Below, piece by piece: positions 33,329 through 42,088 of a stretch of 64,000 nucleotides of DNA. The position numbers and the translations under genes are program-made. The notes under the pieces were generated by a model that had not been told where the DNA came from, did no database searches, and saw only the letters and a program-made list of their open reading frames with translations. Source of the stretch: Ignavibacteriales bacterium (GTDB lineage: Bacteria; Bacteroidota; Ignavibacteria; Ignavibacteriales; Ignavibacteriaceae); contig DPRR01000001.1 in assembly GCA_003538625.1 (NCBI GenBank), forward strand, positions 62,001 through 126,000, read 5' to 3'. Numbering within the stretch: the first letter of the stretch is position 1; each line of letters starts with the position of its first letter.

Positions 33329-34627
33329 TCATTCGGTTACTAAACTATAATCGCGTAAAATTGAACTAGACAAGTGAGTTTTATTTTTGTTGTCGAATTC
33401 CTCTAATTTTATTAAGCCTATTTTATTAGCATAATAATAGTCATTACTTATATCTGTCCTAACATTTGACTCGTGTATATGAATTATATCATAGTATACT
33501 GTTTCATCGATTATTAAAGAATCCATCTGGTTAAATTCTAACATATAAGTAGCACTATTTAAATCATATTGCCAAATTGAAGGAACAAATTGTAAGATTG
33601 GAATTGAATATTGAAATCTATCAAAATCATTACTACCAACGTTTCTTCCTGTTTCGTATAATATGCCATTAAGATTATCCCAAATTAGAACGTAATAATT
33701 TTCGAATTTTGCCAACCCATCATATGATTCTTTTAGTAAGTGTGCCTGATTAATCCAATAGGATTCCACTTCAATTCGTTTTTTATATTTTTTGCCATCA
33801 TGAGAGATTACTTCATACAACCAAGTATTATTCTTTCTTAAAGGGAAATACTTAATTCGATGATAAATATTTTCGATGCTACTTTTGTTTTTTTCAGCTA
33901 TAGACTTTTCATTTAATAATTTAGTAATGTAATTTTCAAATGAACCTTCGTTGTTTGCAAATGTAATAAAGGAATTTACTTTTATTAAGTATTTATTAAG
34001 AATATCTAAATCTTCCTTAATATCTTCAGGAGTGTAAAGATGACCAAGAGATTCCCCATCTATATTTAACCTATTACATTTTAGTTCGTCTAGAGTATTT
34101 TTAAACAATTTATTTGCATTAAATATCGGTCTGTTTGATAAATCAACATCTAACAAATCGGATAATATATCATCTACATCATTTCTGGATTGAAAAATAT
34201 TGTAGAAATTTGATTGCATTGTATTATAAATATTTAGGTAGGTGCTTGATTTTTTCTTATCCCAGTAGATCATTTCAAAGATTGCTATTTCATCAGGTTT
34301 GTGTTTAAGTATTAACTCATCTAAATATGTATAGAATCTTGAATCACTACCATAACTCTTATGGCGTTTAGGGAAATCTAAATAGGATTGTATTTTATTT
34401 TCGACTTCAGAATTCTCGGGAAAATCAGTTTCATAAATTATACTTATGTTATATTGCTTCGCTTTAGCCGTTAGTTCTTTCAAAAAAATTTCTTGTTCTT
34501 TAATTCTATTATCATCTTCAAGAAATATTAAAATTTTTATTTCTCTATTATTATTTGAGATATTACTTTGTTTAAATGCATTACAAGAGATAAACAATAG
34601 CATAATTAGAACTATTGAAAATTTCAT
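33329..34627 (-). CDS. putative lipoprotein, unknown function
   Basis: 432 residues. The start MKFSIVLIMLLFISCNAFK has a lipobox-like LLFISC, so the mature protein is probably a lipoprotein anchored at Cys15. The remaining sequence is rich in Lys, Asp, Asn, Tyr and Ile and has no domain I recognise. KILIFLEDDNRIKEQEIFLK near the N-terminus hints at an alpha/beta fold. It is flanked by the 66-nt repeat downstream and a 68-codon gene upstream, and looks like a recent accessory gene. Confidence 0.5.
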   Translation of the reverse strand: MKFSIVLIMLLFISCNAFKQSNISNNNREIKILIFLEDDNRIKEQEIFLKELTAKAKQYNISIIYETDFPENSEVENKIQSYLDFPKRHKSYGSDSRFYTYLDELILKHKPDEIAIFEMIYWDKKKSSTYLNIYNTMQSNFYNIFQSRNDVDDILSDLLDVDLSNRPIFNANKLFKNTLDELKCNRLNIDGESLGHLYTPEDIKEDLDILNKYLIKVNSFITFANNEGSFENYITKLLNEKSIAEKNKSSIENIYHRIKYFPLRKNNTWLYEVISHDGKKYKKRIEVESYWINQAHLLKESYDGLAKFENYYVLIWDNLNGILYETGRNVGSNDFDRFQYSIPILQFVPSIWQYDLNSATYMLEFNQMDSLIIDETVYYDIIHIHESNVRTDISNDYYYANKIGLIKLEEFDNKNKTHLSSSILRDYSLVTE

Positions 34628-34657
34628 ATGAATCTCTCTTTTATTATTTGAAAATTA

Positions 34658-34864
34658 TTATTCGCCCATCATAAAGAACTGATTTCCATATTTATTTAAT
34701 AAGCCATCTAAATACTTTGAAGTTACATCATCCATTTGGTATAACTTTGCGTTTTTATAAGATTTTATTAGTGCTAATGTTTCATTTGCAGCAGTAGGGA
34801 AAATACTTCCTTCATTTAGAGTTTTCTCATGTCTTTGTAGTTTTTCAATGGTTATTCTTTCCAT
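34658..34864 (-). CDS. small hypothetical protein
   Basis: 68 residues, starting MERITIEKLQRHEKTLNEGS. It looks helical and soluble. The ATG has AAAGGAATAAAGT upstream (on the minus strand), a fair ribosome site. It lies 30 bp before the lipoprotein gene and probably shares its transcript. I do not recognise a family, and the short length lowers certainty. Confidence 0.4.
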   Translation of the reverse strand: MERITIEKLQRHEKTLNEGSIFPTAANETLALIKSYKNAKLYQMDDVTSKYLDGLLNKYGNQFFMMGE

Positions 34865-35258
34865 ACTTTATTCCTTTCAGAAAATTATTTTAGAAGCCTA
34901 ACGGCGTGACAATTAAAGCGCTGCCCAGAACAGGAAGCCGAGTAAAGACAACTACAAAAAAATTATTTATTAGTTTATTAAAAGTTGCAACATAAAAAAT
35001 CATCGCTCGTACCCCGAGCCGGAAAAAGAGGAAAAGGGATATGTAATTATAGGTATAGCAAAGTTTAATTATAAACTCATAAGAAACTTAAAACAATAAA
35101 CACATAACATCAATAATTAAAAACTCAATGAGGGACACGGAATTAAATTACTGCCATAAAAAAACCCCGCGAACGGGGCAAAGGCTCTTATGTCCTTCCA
35201 ACTCCACATAAATGGATTGGTTTAAAAATAAATGTTGGAGTTATCTTTTGCAATTTCA
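34865..35258. other. 394-bp gene-free interval
   Basis: Contains the second copy of the 66-nt terminator repeat (35158-35227). The stretch from 34897 with GCCTAACGGCGTGACAATTA is rather GC-rich for this genome and recalls the 5' half of an integron attC site, but no matching GTTAGGC end is seen. No gene is present. Confidence 0.5.
35158..35227 (-). repeat. 66-nt repeat with intrinsic terminator, copy 2
   Basis: Same element as 33120-33187 in the same orientation. The hairpin CCCCGTTCGCGGGG and T-run are identical. It lies 31 bp after the stop of the thioredoxin-like gene, where it can end that transcript. Confidence 0.8.
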
Positions 35259-35786
35259 TTATTTGTCTGAATTTAATATTCGAATTAAATCCTTTTCCAA
35301 ACTTTCTACTGGAGTTTCAATAATTCTTCCAATTTCGCTTCCGTCTTTATAAAAAATAATTGTTGGGACTAATTCTATTTCAAGTCCTTCTGCTTCGTTG
35401 GATAAACCTTGCTTTTCCCTGTTAACTCCAATTAGAGTAATTGAATTTACATCGTAGTTAAGTTCGTTTAGTATTTTGAATAGTCTTGGCAGTTGTTCCT
35501 TGCTATCGCTGCAGGTAGAACGGAAAACAATTTTGATAGTAACGTCTTCTAGTTTTCCCTCTAAGTTATCCAGAGTTTCATAATCCGGTTGGTAGTTAGT
35601 GTATTCGGTTGTCCAGGTATCTTTAAATAGTGAATCGATGATTATGCTTGCAGGGCAGTAGCCGAGAATTAGTGATTCACCGTTTTTTTCATCAGGAATG
35701 ATTTTATAATCCTGAGAATATATTTGGATTGCGGTAATAATGATTACAAGCGGAATGAGATATTTGAGCATTGTTTTTAAATCCAA
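35259..35786 (-). CDS. secreted thioredoxin-fold protein with CxxS motif
   Basis: 175 residues. The N-terminus is a signal peptide or membrane anchor (LIPLVIIITAIQIYSQ, about 10-25). The C-terminal 100 residues have the thioredoxin pattern: KIVFRSTCSDSKEQLPRL with a single Cys in CSDS where the CxxC would be, a TLIGVNRE strand, and the cis-Pro loop LVPTIIFYKDG. CxxS proteins cannot carry out normal two-cysteine reduction but may bind or isomerise disulfides. It is a single gene, with the 66-nt repeat after it. The partner is unknown. Confidence 0.7.
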   Translation of the reverse strand: MDLKTMLKYLIPLVIIITAIQIYSQDYKIIPDEKNGESLILGYCPASIIIDSLFKDTWTTEYTNYQPDYETLDNLEGKLEDVTIKIVFRSTCSDSKEQLPRLFKILNELNYDVNSITLIGVNREKQGLSNEAEGLEIELVPTIIFYKDGSEIGRIIETPVESLEKDLIRILNSDK

Positions 35787-35829
35787 TCAGGTGTTACAGA
35801 ATTAACTAATTTATCAAACCCTAAAAATG

Positions 35830-35904
35830 GTCATTGCGAGGAACGAAGCAATCTCAATTTTATTATTTGTTGGATTGCTTCACTCGAAGACTCGTTCGCA
35901 ATGA
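35830..35904. repeat. dispersed palindromic repeat, family 3
   Basis: 75-bp element that begins GTCATTGCGAGGAACGAAGC and ends CGTTCGCAATGA. Its right arm (GATTGCTTCACTCGAAGACT) equals that of the copy at 14754-14869. It lies between the thioredoxin-like gene and nadK. Confidence 0.88.
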
Positions 35905-35919
35905 AGAAAATAAATGCCC

Positions 35920-36804
35920 TCAATCCTTTTTAATTCTTAAATCAATTCCCCACAGCAATTTATTTCTTAAAGTTTCAAAATAAGTTGTTAGGGATGTGTG
36001 CACTAATTTTAACGGGCGATCACTTTTACATATTTTAATTTCTGTCGGCGGAGGAAAATCAAAAACTCTTTGTCCATCACAGCTAACCTGAATTTCTTTG
36101 TAAGGGGAATCAGCTTTAATGATAATTTCCTGTGAACTTGGTAAAACCAAAGGACGGACTGTTAAGCTGTGTGGTGAAATTGGTGAAAGAGTAATCACAT
36201 CTGTTTTAGGCGATACTATTGGTCCGCCCACTGAAATGGAATATCCTGTTGAGCCGGTTGGTGTTGCAATGATTAATCCATCTGCGGAAAATGTTGTAAC
36301 ATATTCACCATCCACCCAAATAGTAAGCTCAATCATTTTAGGCCACCCGCCTTTATCGATAACTATATCATTGATTGCATAAAGTTTGTTTTTTTCATAA
36401 CCCAGAACCTCTCCACTTATAACCATTCTTTCTTCAACACTGAACTTATCCTCTTTAAGTTCTTTAATTATATTATCCATTTGATCTATGTTTGCTTCAA
36501 CGAGAAAGCCGAGCTTTCCCATATTGACACCAAGAACAGGTTTATCATAAAACTGTGCATTAAACGCTGTTGCCAGCATTGTTCCATCACCCCCGATTGA
36601 AATTATAAGATCCGCTTTTTCATAAACTTCTTTATCGTCAGTAACAAAATCATCAAAGAGTTCTATTTTAACTTTATCTCTATCCTCTAAAAGTGATTTG
36701 GTAAGGATGTAATCAAGTCTGTTTTTCTTTAGCTTGGAAATGAAAGATGTGACAACTTCAAAAACGTTTTCTTTTGTGATATTGGCGATTATTCCTATTA
36801 ACAT
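35920..36804 (-). CDS. nadK: NAD kinase
   Basis: 294 residues. The diagnostic GGDGT loop is present (LIISIGGDGTMLATAF), followed by VNMGKLGFL, the NDI motif (YAINDIVIDKG) and GSTGYSISVGGP. It phosphorylates NAD to NADP in the cytoplasm. It is a single gene on the minus strand, between a palindromic repeat and the polysaccharide cluster. Confidence 0.95.
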   Translation of the reverse strand: MLIGIIANITKENVFEVVTSFISKLKKNRLDYILTKSLLEDRDKVKIELFDDFVTDDKEVYEKADLIISIGGDGTMLATAFNAQFYDKPVLGVNMGKLGFLVEANIDQMDNIIKELKEDKFSVEERMVISGEVLGYEKNKLYAINDIVIDKGGWPKMIELTIWVDGEYVTTFSADGLIIATPTGSTGYSISVGGPIVSPKTDVITLSPISPHSLTVRPLVLPSSQEIIIKADSPYKEIQVSCDGQRVFDFPPPTEIKICKSDRPLKLVHTSLTTYFETLRNKLLWGIDLRIKKD

Positions 36805-36933
36805 GATTTTCTCAAAGTTGTGTTTGAACAGATCTAAATTACAATATTTTAAGGAGAAATGTTGATTAGCGGGTAGGGCAAAACTATAAAATGCTCCGGT
36901 TTTAGGGAATCATAAAGCTGCAGATATTAAATA

Positions 36934-38043
36934 TTATTTATTCAATAATTTTGCATACACTATTTGGGTGTTAATTGCGGTTTTTTGAAATGAAAATTTT
37001 AAACGTTGAACAGCTCCCCTCTTAATCATTTCTGTTCTTAATTCATTATTAAAAATTACTGATTCAATTTTGTTCTTTATATCGTCCTGATTAGCAGGGT
37101 CAAAATAAATTGCCGCATCACCACCGACTTCCTGCAATGAACTTGTATTACTCATTATTACAGGACAATCGCAATTCATTGCTTCTAAAGCCGGAATTCC
37201 AAAACCTTCATATAAAGTTGGGAAAATAAAAGCGAGTGCATTAGCATATAATGCCGCTAAAGATTTATCATCGGCAGATTTGTAAAGTATTTTGTTATTT
37301 AATTTTTTACGCTCAAATAATTTTATTTCATCCGTGTTAAAAATTCCACCACCTGCTGCAATTAAAAAAAGATCTGAATTATTTCTAAGCAAAGGTTCTA
37401 TTGCAGATAAAAAATTATTAAAATTTTTATAAAAATTTCTATCCCCGACGTACAGAATATATTTTTCAGGAATATCAATCGATTCCCCTGGCGTATTGCT
37501 CAGCTTTCTTATTGATGCAGCAAGATATACTACTTCAATTTTCTCCGCCGGAATGTTGTAGATGTTAATCAGATCTGATTTTGTGCTTTCTGATATTGCA
37601 ATAACCTGTTCCGATTTTGACAGCACGGATTTTTTGTGCTCCAATGTCTTATCGATGTAGTTAATTATCTCCGGAAATTTTTCATGAATGCAATCATAAA
37701 CAGTAATTACAAACGGCTTATTATTTAGGTATTCTAAAAAATATGGATGATAATATGTAGGATGAAAAATATCAAAATCACCTTCTTTTATAAGTGCCTT
37801 GCTTGCTATGCGATTGATACGATCCAATACTGTTCGTTTAAAATAAAAATTAGTATCAGGAAAAAATTGCTTTACACTAAAACTTTTATCCTGATTAATG
37901 TAGAAGTTGTTTGAATACTTTAGAGAAAGTTCAGCTTTAATATCAGGTAACTTGTTTAGTTCTTTTAATAATTGATAGTGATATCGCGATACTCCACCGT
38001 ATTGCTGCTGCGTAAAACACTGATGATCGTAAAGTATTCGCAT
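36934..38043 (-). CDS. glycosyltransferase family 4
   Basis: 369 residues, GT-B fold. The N-terminal domain starts MRILYDHQCFTQQQYGGVSR, with the Gly-Gly loop of GT4 enzymes. The C-terminal nucleotide-sugar domain has YILYVGDRNFYKNF and AFIFPTLYEGFGIPALEAM, with the EGFG-x3-LE motif. It transfers a sugar from a nucleotide donor onto a growing glycan, most likely with retention of configuration. It lies at the 3' end of the minus-strand half of the polysaccharide cluster. The sugar is unknown. Confidence 0.88.
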   Translation of the reverse strand: MRILYDHQCFTQQQYGGVSRYHYQLLKELNKLPDIKAELSLKYSNNFYINQDKSFSVKQFFPDTNFYFKRTVLDRINRIASKALIKEGDFDIFHPTYYHPYFLEYLNNKPFVITVYDCIHEKFPEIINYIDKTLEHKKSVLSKSEQVIAISESTKSDLINIYNIPAEKIEVVYLAASIRKLSNTPGESIDIPEKYILYVGDRNFYKNFNNFLSAIEPLLRNNSDLFLIAAGGGIFNTDEIKLFERKKLNNKILYKSADDKSLAALYANALAFIFPTLYEGFGIPALEAMNCDCPVIMSNTSSLQEVGGDAAIYFDPANQDDIKNKIESVIFNNELRTEMIKRGAVQRLKFSFQKTAINTQIVYAKLLNK

Positions 38044-38082
38044 AATGTTAAATTTTATTTCACTTTGCCCGATAATAAAAAT

Positions 38083-38856
38083 TTACTTAGGTATTCTTAA
38101 ATTTAAGTGATCACTGAAGGTTTTGCTTTTCATCTTTTTCTTAACTAATTGGAATGGACCATAATTTCTGATTTTCTTCAATAAGATTATCTTATTCTTA
38201 TTTAGTTTTTTTCTGGTAAGCAATTGAATGCCATTAATATTATAATAATTCAGATTAAACTTTTGGGCTAAGTAAAAAAAAGTTTCAGCAGAATAAAAAG
38301 TAATGTGCTGCCCGTGATCAAATCCATAATACCACCAGTTCATATCAGGCACACTATCAGGCAATAATTCTGTTGAGAATGCGATAGAATCTGAAAGCGT
38401 TAATATTTTTTCTATTTCTGCATTTGGATTTTCAAGATGTTCAAAAACTTCAAATGCTGTTAATAGTTCAAATCTTATATTTGATTCCAGGTTGTACTCA
38501 AACCCATTAGCTAATAAGTTTTGCGTATAAGGATCATTCCAATAGAAATCAAAACCAATATCCCGCATTAATCTGGTAAACACTCCATAACCACCTGCAT
38601 AATCAAGATATTTTGCATTTCTATCAAACTCAAAAAAAAGTAAAACAGAAATTATTTGTGAAAAATATAAATTGCGGGCAAGCAATCCAGTATCGGAAAG
38701 ATTTATAGTTCTCGCATAAGCTTCATCGAGCCAATAAGGTTTTTCAGTAAACAAAGCACAACATTTCCGGCACTTAATATAGCTTACACTAAATTTATTT
38801 AAAACCTTAGCATCAAAAACTTTTGTTGCCTCAGAGTTACATATTCGGCAATTCAT
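38083..38856 (-). CDS. class I SAM-dependent methyltransferase with Cys-rich N-terminus
   Basis: 257 residues. The N-terminus has CRICNS and CRKCCALF, a zinc-ribbon-like pair often seen in sugar methyltransferases of surface-polysaccharide clusters. A methyltransferase 23-type domain follows, with KYLDYAGGYGVFTRLM as the glycine-rich AdoMet loop and LLTAFEVFEHLENP as the usual 'EvxEHl' motif. It probably methylates a sugar intermediate in the cytoplasm. The start codon overlaps the end of the upstream flippase gene by four bases. Confidence 0.8.
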   Translation of the reverse strand: MNCRICNSEATKVFDAKVLNKFSVSYIKCRKCCALFTEKPYWLDEAYARTINLSDTGLLARNLYFSQIISVLLFFEFDRNAKYLDYAGGYGVFTRLMRDIGFDFYWNDPYTQNLLANGFEYNLESNIRFELLTAFEVFEHLENPNAEIEKILTLSDSIAFSTELLPDSVPDMNWWYYGFDHGQHITFYSAETFFYLAQKFNLNYYNINGIQLLTRKKLNKNKIILLKKIRNYGPFQLVKKKMKSKTFSDHLNLRIPK

Positions 38857-40226
38857 TTATTCCAAATTCCAGTTGCTTTATTATTGATAATTTTATGATA
38901 TTGAATTGGTGCCCATATAGAAGCAATTAACAGACAAATATTTGTTGCAACAATTACACCCGTAATACCCATCTCCATATATTTAGCAAGAAATACTGAT
39001 AATGGAATGTTCAGTACAGCCATAAAAATTGATGAGTATAGTTGAAGTCGAACTTTTCCTACACCATTAAGAAAATATCCAAAAATATTATTCCAGTTTG
39101 CAATAATTACAAAAAGCCCTGTAAACAAGGATAGAAGAAATGGAACTTTAACTTCCGGTCCAATCCATATCTTATATGCAAAGTTAGAAAGTAAAACCAT
39201 TACTATTGCAACTATGGAAAGTAAAAACCAAATAAAAATTAATTTTCTAATTGAATTTTTTATCCAATCAAATTCCTGTTTTACGTATGCTTCTGTAAAT
39301 GCTGACCAGAAAGGTGCAAGAGCAACATTAAAAACTAATGGCACCATATAAAAATATTTATAAGCAATGTTGTAAGTAACCACAGGTTCAGGACCAAACA
39401 ACTGGGTTATTATCATATTATCGGTTGTAAACACAATTAAACTGGATATCTGAATTATAAAAAACTGCATTCCAAGTTTTACCAGACCTGAGGAATATTT
39501 AAAATTCACAAATTTGAACGAGGGAGAAATCAATTTATACTGATTATTAAAAAAATAAATTGAGGCGAGTATAAAGACAATTACCGGCACAGCACTGGAA
39601 GTCAAAGCAAATAGCATTAAAGATTTTTCACCAGTAAAGGATAAAAACAGAACCAAAACTAAAGTAAGGGTATTTACGATTAAACTTAATGCTCCGTTTA
39701 ATGATGGTCTCTGATCTGCATTAATGATAGATGTGAGAAGCTTTAATAAAAATTGAATTAGAAAAAGTATTATAACATACAGAGCAAGTGAGTTTAAAAG
39801 ATTTATATACGACGCCGGTGCATTTAAAATATATGCCCAGTTAAGCAATCCATGCACTAAAAAGTAAATTATAAATGCAGCAAATATTCCGATAGCAAAA
39901 ACTGTATAACCTGTGCTCACATAAATTCTGGCTAACTTAAAATCCTTAACCGCATAAGCTTCAGCAAGTTTATTACGTAATCCGTTACCAATGCCAAAAT
40001 CCAGATTAATTAACCAGCTAAGCATAGAAGCTAGAGTTAACCAGATGCCGTAATCCTTATTTCCAAGATAATCCAAAGTAACAGGTACTAAAGCCATTAT
40101 AGAAAAGAAATTAAAAACGTGGAGCACAAAAAGAATTATTATATTCTTTTTAGCTAAATCGGACCTGGAAGAATCTTTAAATTTGAAGAGATCTTTTAGA
40201 TAAATATTTACGATCGGAATTTTCAA
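38853..40226 (-). CDS. polysaccharide flippase (MOP superfamily, Wzx-like)
   Basis: 457 residues with about 12-14 hydrophobic segments. The N-terminal GNKDYGIWLTLASMLSWLIN and LDFGIGNGLRNKLAEAYA match the conserved Wzx/RfbX-type opening. It should flip undecaprenyl-linked oligosaccharide across the inner membrane. It is transcribed together with the methyltransferase and GT4 genes downstream on the minus strand, and lies divergent to the GT2 gene at 40323. No Wzy polymerase or Wzz-like chain-length gene is in the window. Confidence 0.85.
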   Translation of the reverse strand: MKIPIVNIYLKDLFKFKDSSRSDLAKKNIIILFVLHVFNFFSIMALVPVTLDYLGNKDYGIWLTLASMLSWLINLDFGIGNGLRNKLAEAYAVKDFKLARIYVSTGYTVFAIGIFAAFIIYFLVHGLLNWAYILNAPASYINLLNSLALYVIILFLIQFLLKLLTSIINADQRPSLNGALSLIVNTLTLVLVLFLSFTGEKSLMLFALTSSAVPVIVFILASIYFFNNQYKLISPSFKFVNFKYSSGLVKLGMQFFIIQISSLIVFTTDNMIITQLFGPEPVVTYNIAYKYFYMVPLVFNVALAPFWSAFTEAYVKQEFDWIKNSIRKLIFIWFLLSIVAIVMVLLSNFAYKIWIGPEVKVPFLLSLFTGLFVIIANWNNIFGYFLNGVGKVRLQLYSSIFMAVLNIPLSVFLAKYMEMGITGVIVATNICLLIASIWAPIQYHKIINNKATGIWNK

Positions 40227-40322
40227 TCAGATATGACCAATTTTTTAATAGTAAAAATCATATTTTAAGCCTGCTCTCAAATATAATTATTGTTGAAGAT
40301 AAATCTTCTACAATCAAATAAA

Positions 40323-41192
40323 ATGAATTACATAATAGCTGTAAACACATATAATCGTCCGGTAAAACTTGTTTTACGTTGCCTGGAAAGCTGTATTAGA
40401 CAAGGAATAAAACCCATCAAAATTATTCTAATAGATCAGAACGAGAATGCATTAGAATTACCTGATGAGATATCTTCTGATCCATTGATAAAAGTGACAA
40501 GAGTAAATAAAAAATCAATTTCTGAAGCCAGAAACTCTATTACAATTCCTGCAGGAACCGACTGGATTTTCTTTTGCGATGATGATGGTTTTCCTGATGA
40601 TAATTATTCTCTTGTGTTAAATGATATTTTGAATAAAAACCGGAATCTGGATTTACTGGGCGGAGTTTATCTTCGTGAGGATAATAAGGAGTATTATAAT
40701 CAACGACAAAAAATAAAAGGCGGAATAAAAAGTTTTATCGACACAAAAAAAATTATGGGTTCAAACCTTGTAGTTAGGGTAAGTATTTTTAATGAACTCG
40801 CAAGATTCAGTCCGGATTTTGGAGTTGGTGCATTTTGGGGCGCAGGTGAAGAAACTGATTTGGTTTGGAAAGCGTACTTTAATAACAAAAAAATAGATTT
40901 TTTTCATGAATTGATTATTTATCATCCGCCAATGTTAAGCCGTTCTTTGCGTGATGAAATTAAAAAATCTTATAATTATGGTGTGGGCAAAGCAGGACTT
41001 GTAGCTAAGTGGTTGTTTAAGAAAGGTAAATTGTTTGTGCTTTATGAATTAATTGAAATGTTCGCGATTCCCGCAATAAATATTTTTATCGGAATATTTA
41101 CTTTAAACATTAAAAAAATAATAATTAGTATCGCCGCAATTACAGGCAGAGTATCGGGTTTGATTAAAGGACTGTTTTATAAATTCGTTTAA
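40323..41192 (+). CDS. glycosyltransferase family 2
   Basis: 289 residues from the ATG at 40323 (MNYIIAVNTYNRPVKLVLRC); a TTG start 33 bp upstream is less likely. GT-A fold: NTYNRP, then IILIDQN and the metal-binding DDDGFPDD. An hydrophobic C-terminal segment (about 250-285) may anchor the protein to the membrane. It uses a nucleotide sugar to extend a polysaccharide or lipid-linked chain. It overlaps the 3' end of the convergent GT2 gene by four bases. Confidence 0.85.
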   Translation: MNYIIAVNTYNRPVKLVLRCLESCIRQGIKPIKIILIDQNENALELPDEISSDPLIKVTRVNKKSISEARNSITIPAGTDWIFFCDDDGFPDDNYSLVLNDILNKNRNLDLLGGVYLREDNKEYYNQRQKIKGGIKSFIDTKKIMGSNLVVRVSIFNELARFSPDFGVGAFWGAGEETDLVWKAYFNNKKIDFFHELIIYHPPMLSRSLRDEIKKSYNYGVGKAGLVAKWLFKKGKLFVLYELIEMFAIPAINIFIGIFTLNIKKIIISIAAITGRVSGLIKGLFYKFV

Positions 41193-41956
41193 TTACTATG
41201 TTTCACCTGCTTAAGTTTTTTTAGTATTGATTTGCCACCGGAATTATCAAGTAACTTTCTAATGATATAAAAACTATATCTGATTGAATATCCAACCATA
41301 TTTTTAAAGTTAAAATATTTTTCAGATTTAAGAATTGTATAACATTCTTTAATTGAATCAATTTCTCTGCTTACAGATATTCCTGCTCCATCCATTTTTA
41401 CAACAGCTTCCTCATTAATGTAATGACCAATTAAATTTTTCTTCTCCATTCGTACAACAAAATCAAAATCCATAGCATATTTAAGTTGTTTCTTAAAAAA
41501 TCCAATTTCATTAAATATCTTTTTTCTCACAATCATTGTTTGATGATGATAAGGCATTCCCCTCCCAGCATTTTTCATTTGAGGTTTTATAAATAGTTCT
41601 GTCCCCAATTGATCACAAAAAATAATATTCGAATGTACGAATGCTACATTGGGATTTTCATCAAGAAATGAATTGGCTTTCTGCAGATAACCCGGAGATA
41701 ACAAAACATCACCAGAATTAAGAAACATTATATAATCACCTGAACTGATCTTTATTCCTTTATTAAAGGCATCCGCTATACCTTCATCTTTTTCTGAGAT
41801 GGATTTTCCAGAATAGTTTCTTAAAAATTCCAAAGTTTTATTGCATCGTCCGCCGTTAATTACAATCGATTCAACAATATCTGATTTTGGAATTGAATTA
41901 ATTGTTTTAACTAATTCATCATAATTATTATATGTTATTGTAATGATAGATATCAT
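41189..41956 (-). CDS. glycosyltransferase family 2 (WcaA-like)
   Basis: 255 residues, GT-A fold. It starts MISIITITYNNYDELVKTI and has SEKDEGIADAFNKGIKISSGDYIMFLNSGD, which contains the metal-binding motif and is typical of colanic-acid WcaE/WcaA-like transferases. The GRGMPYHHQTMIVRK stretch is the acceptor region motif. It probably adds one sugar during surface-glycan synthesis. It faces the GT2 gene at 40323 tail to tail. Confidence 0.85.
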   Translation of the reverse strand: MISIITITYNNYDELVKTINSIPKSDIVESIVINGGRCNKTLEFLRNYSGKSISEKDEGIADAFNKGIKISSGDYIMFLNSGDVLLSPGYLQKANSFLDENPNVAFVHSNIIFCDQLGTELFIKPQMKNAGRGMPYHHQTMIVRKKIFNEIGFFKKQLKYAMDFDFVVRMEKKNLIGHYINEEAVVKMDGAGISVSREIDSIKECYTILKSEKYFNFKNMVGYSIRYSFYIIRKLLDNSGGKSILKKLKQVKHSN

Positions 41957-42088
41957 TGATAAAAATAATTGTTTTGTCGTTAAAATTTAATCACACAGTG
42001 TTTCAATTGAAAGTGAACCGAATGTGGTATTCTTAGCTATAAAATTTATATTTTTGTTTGAGAATTAATCAACAATAAAGAAGAGATT

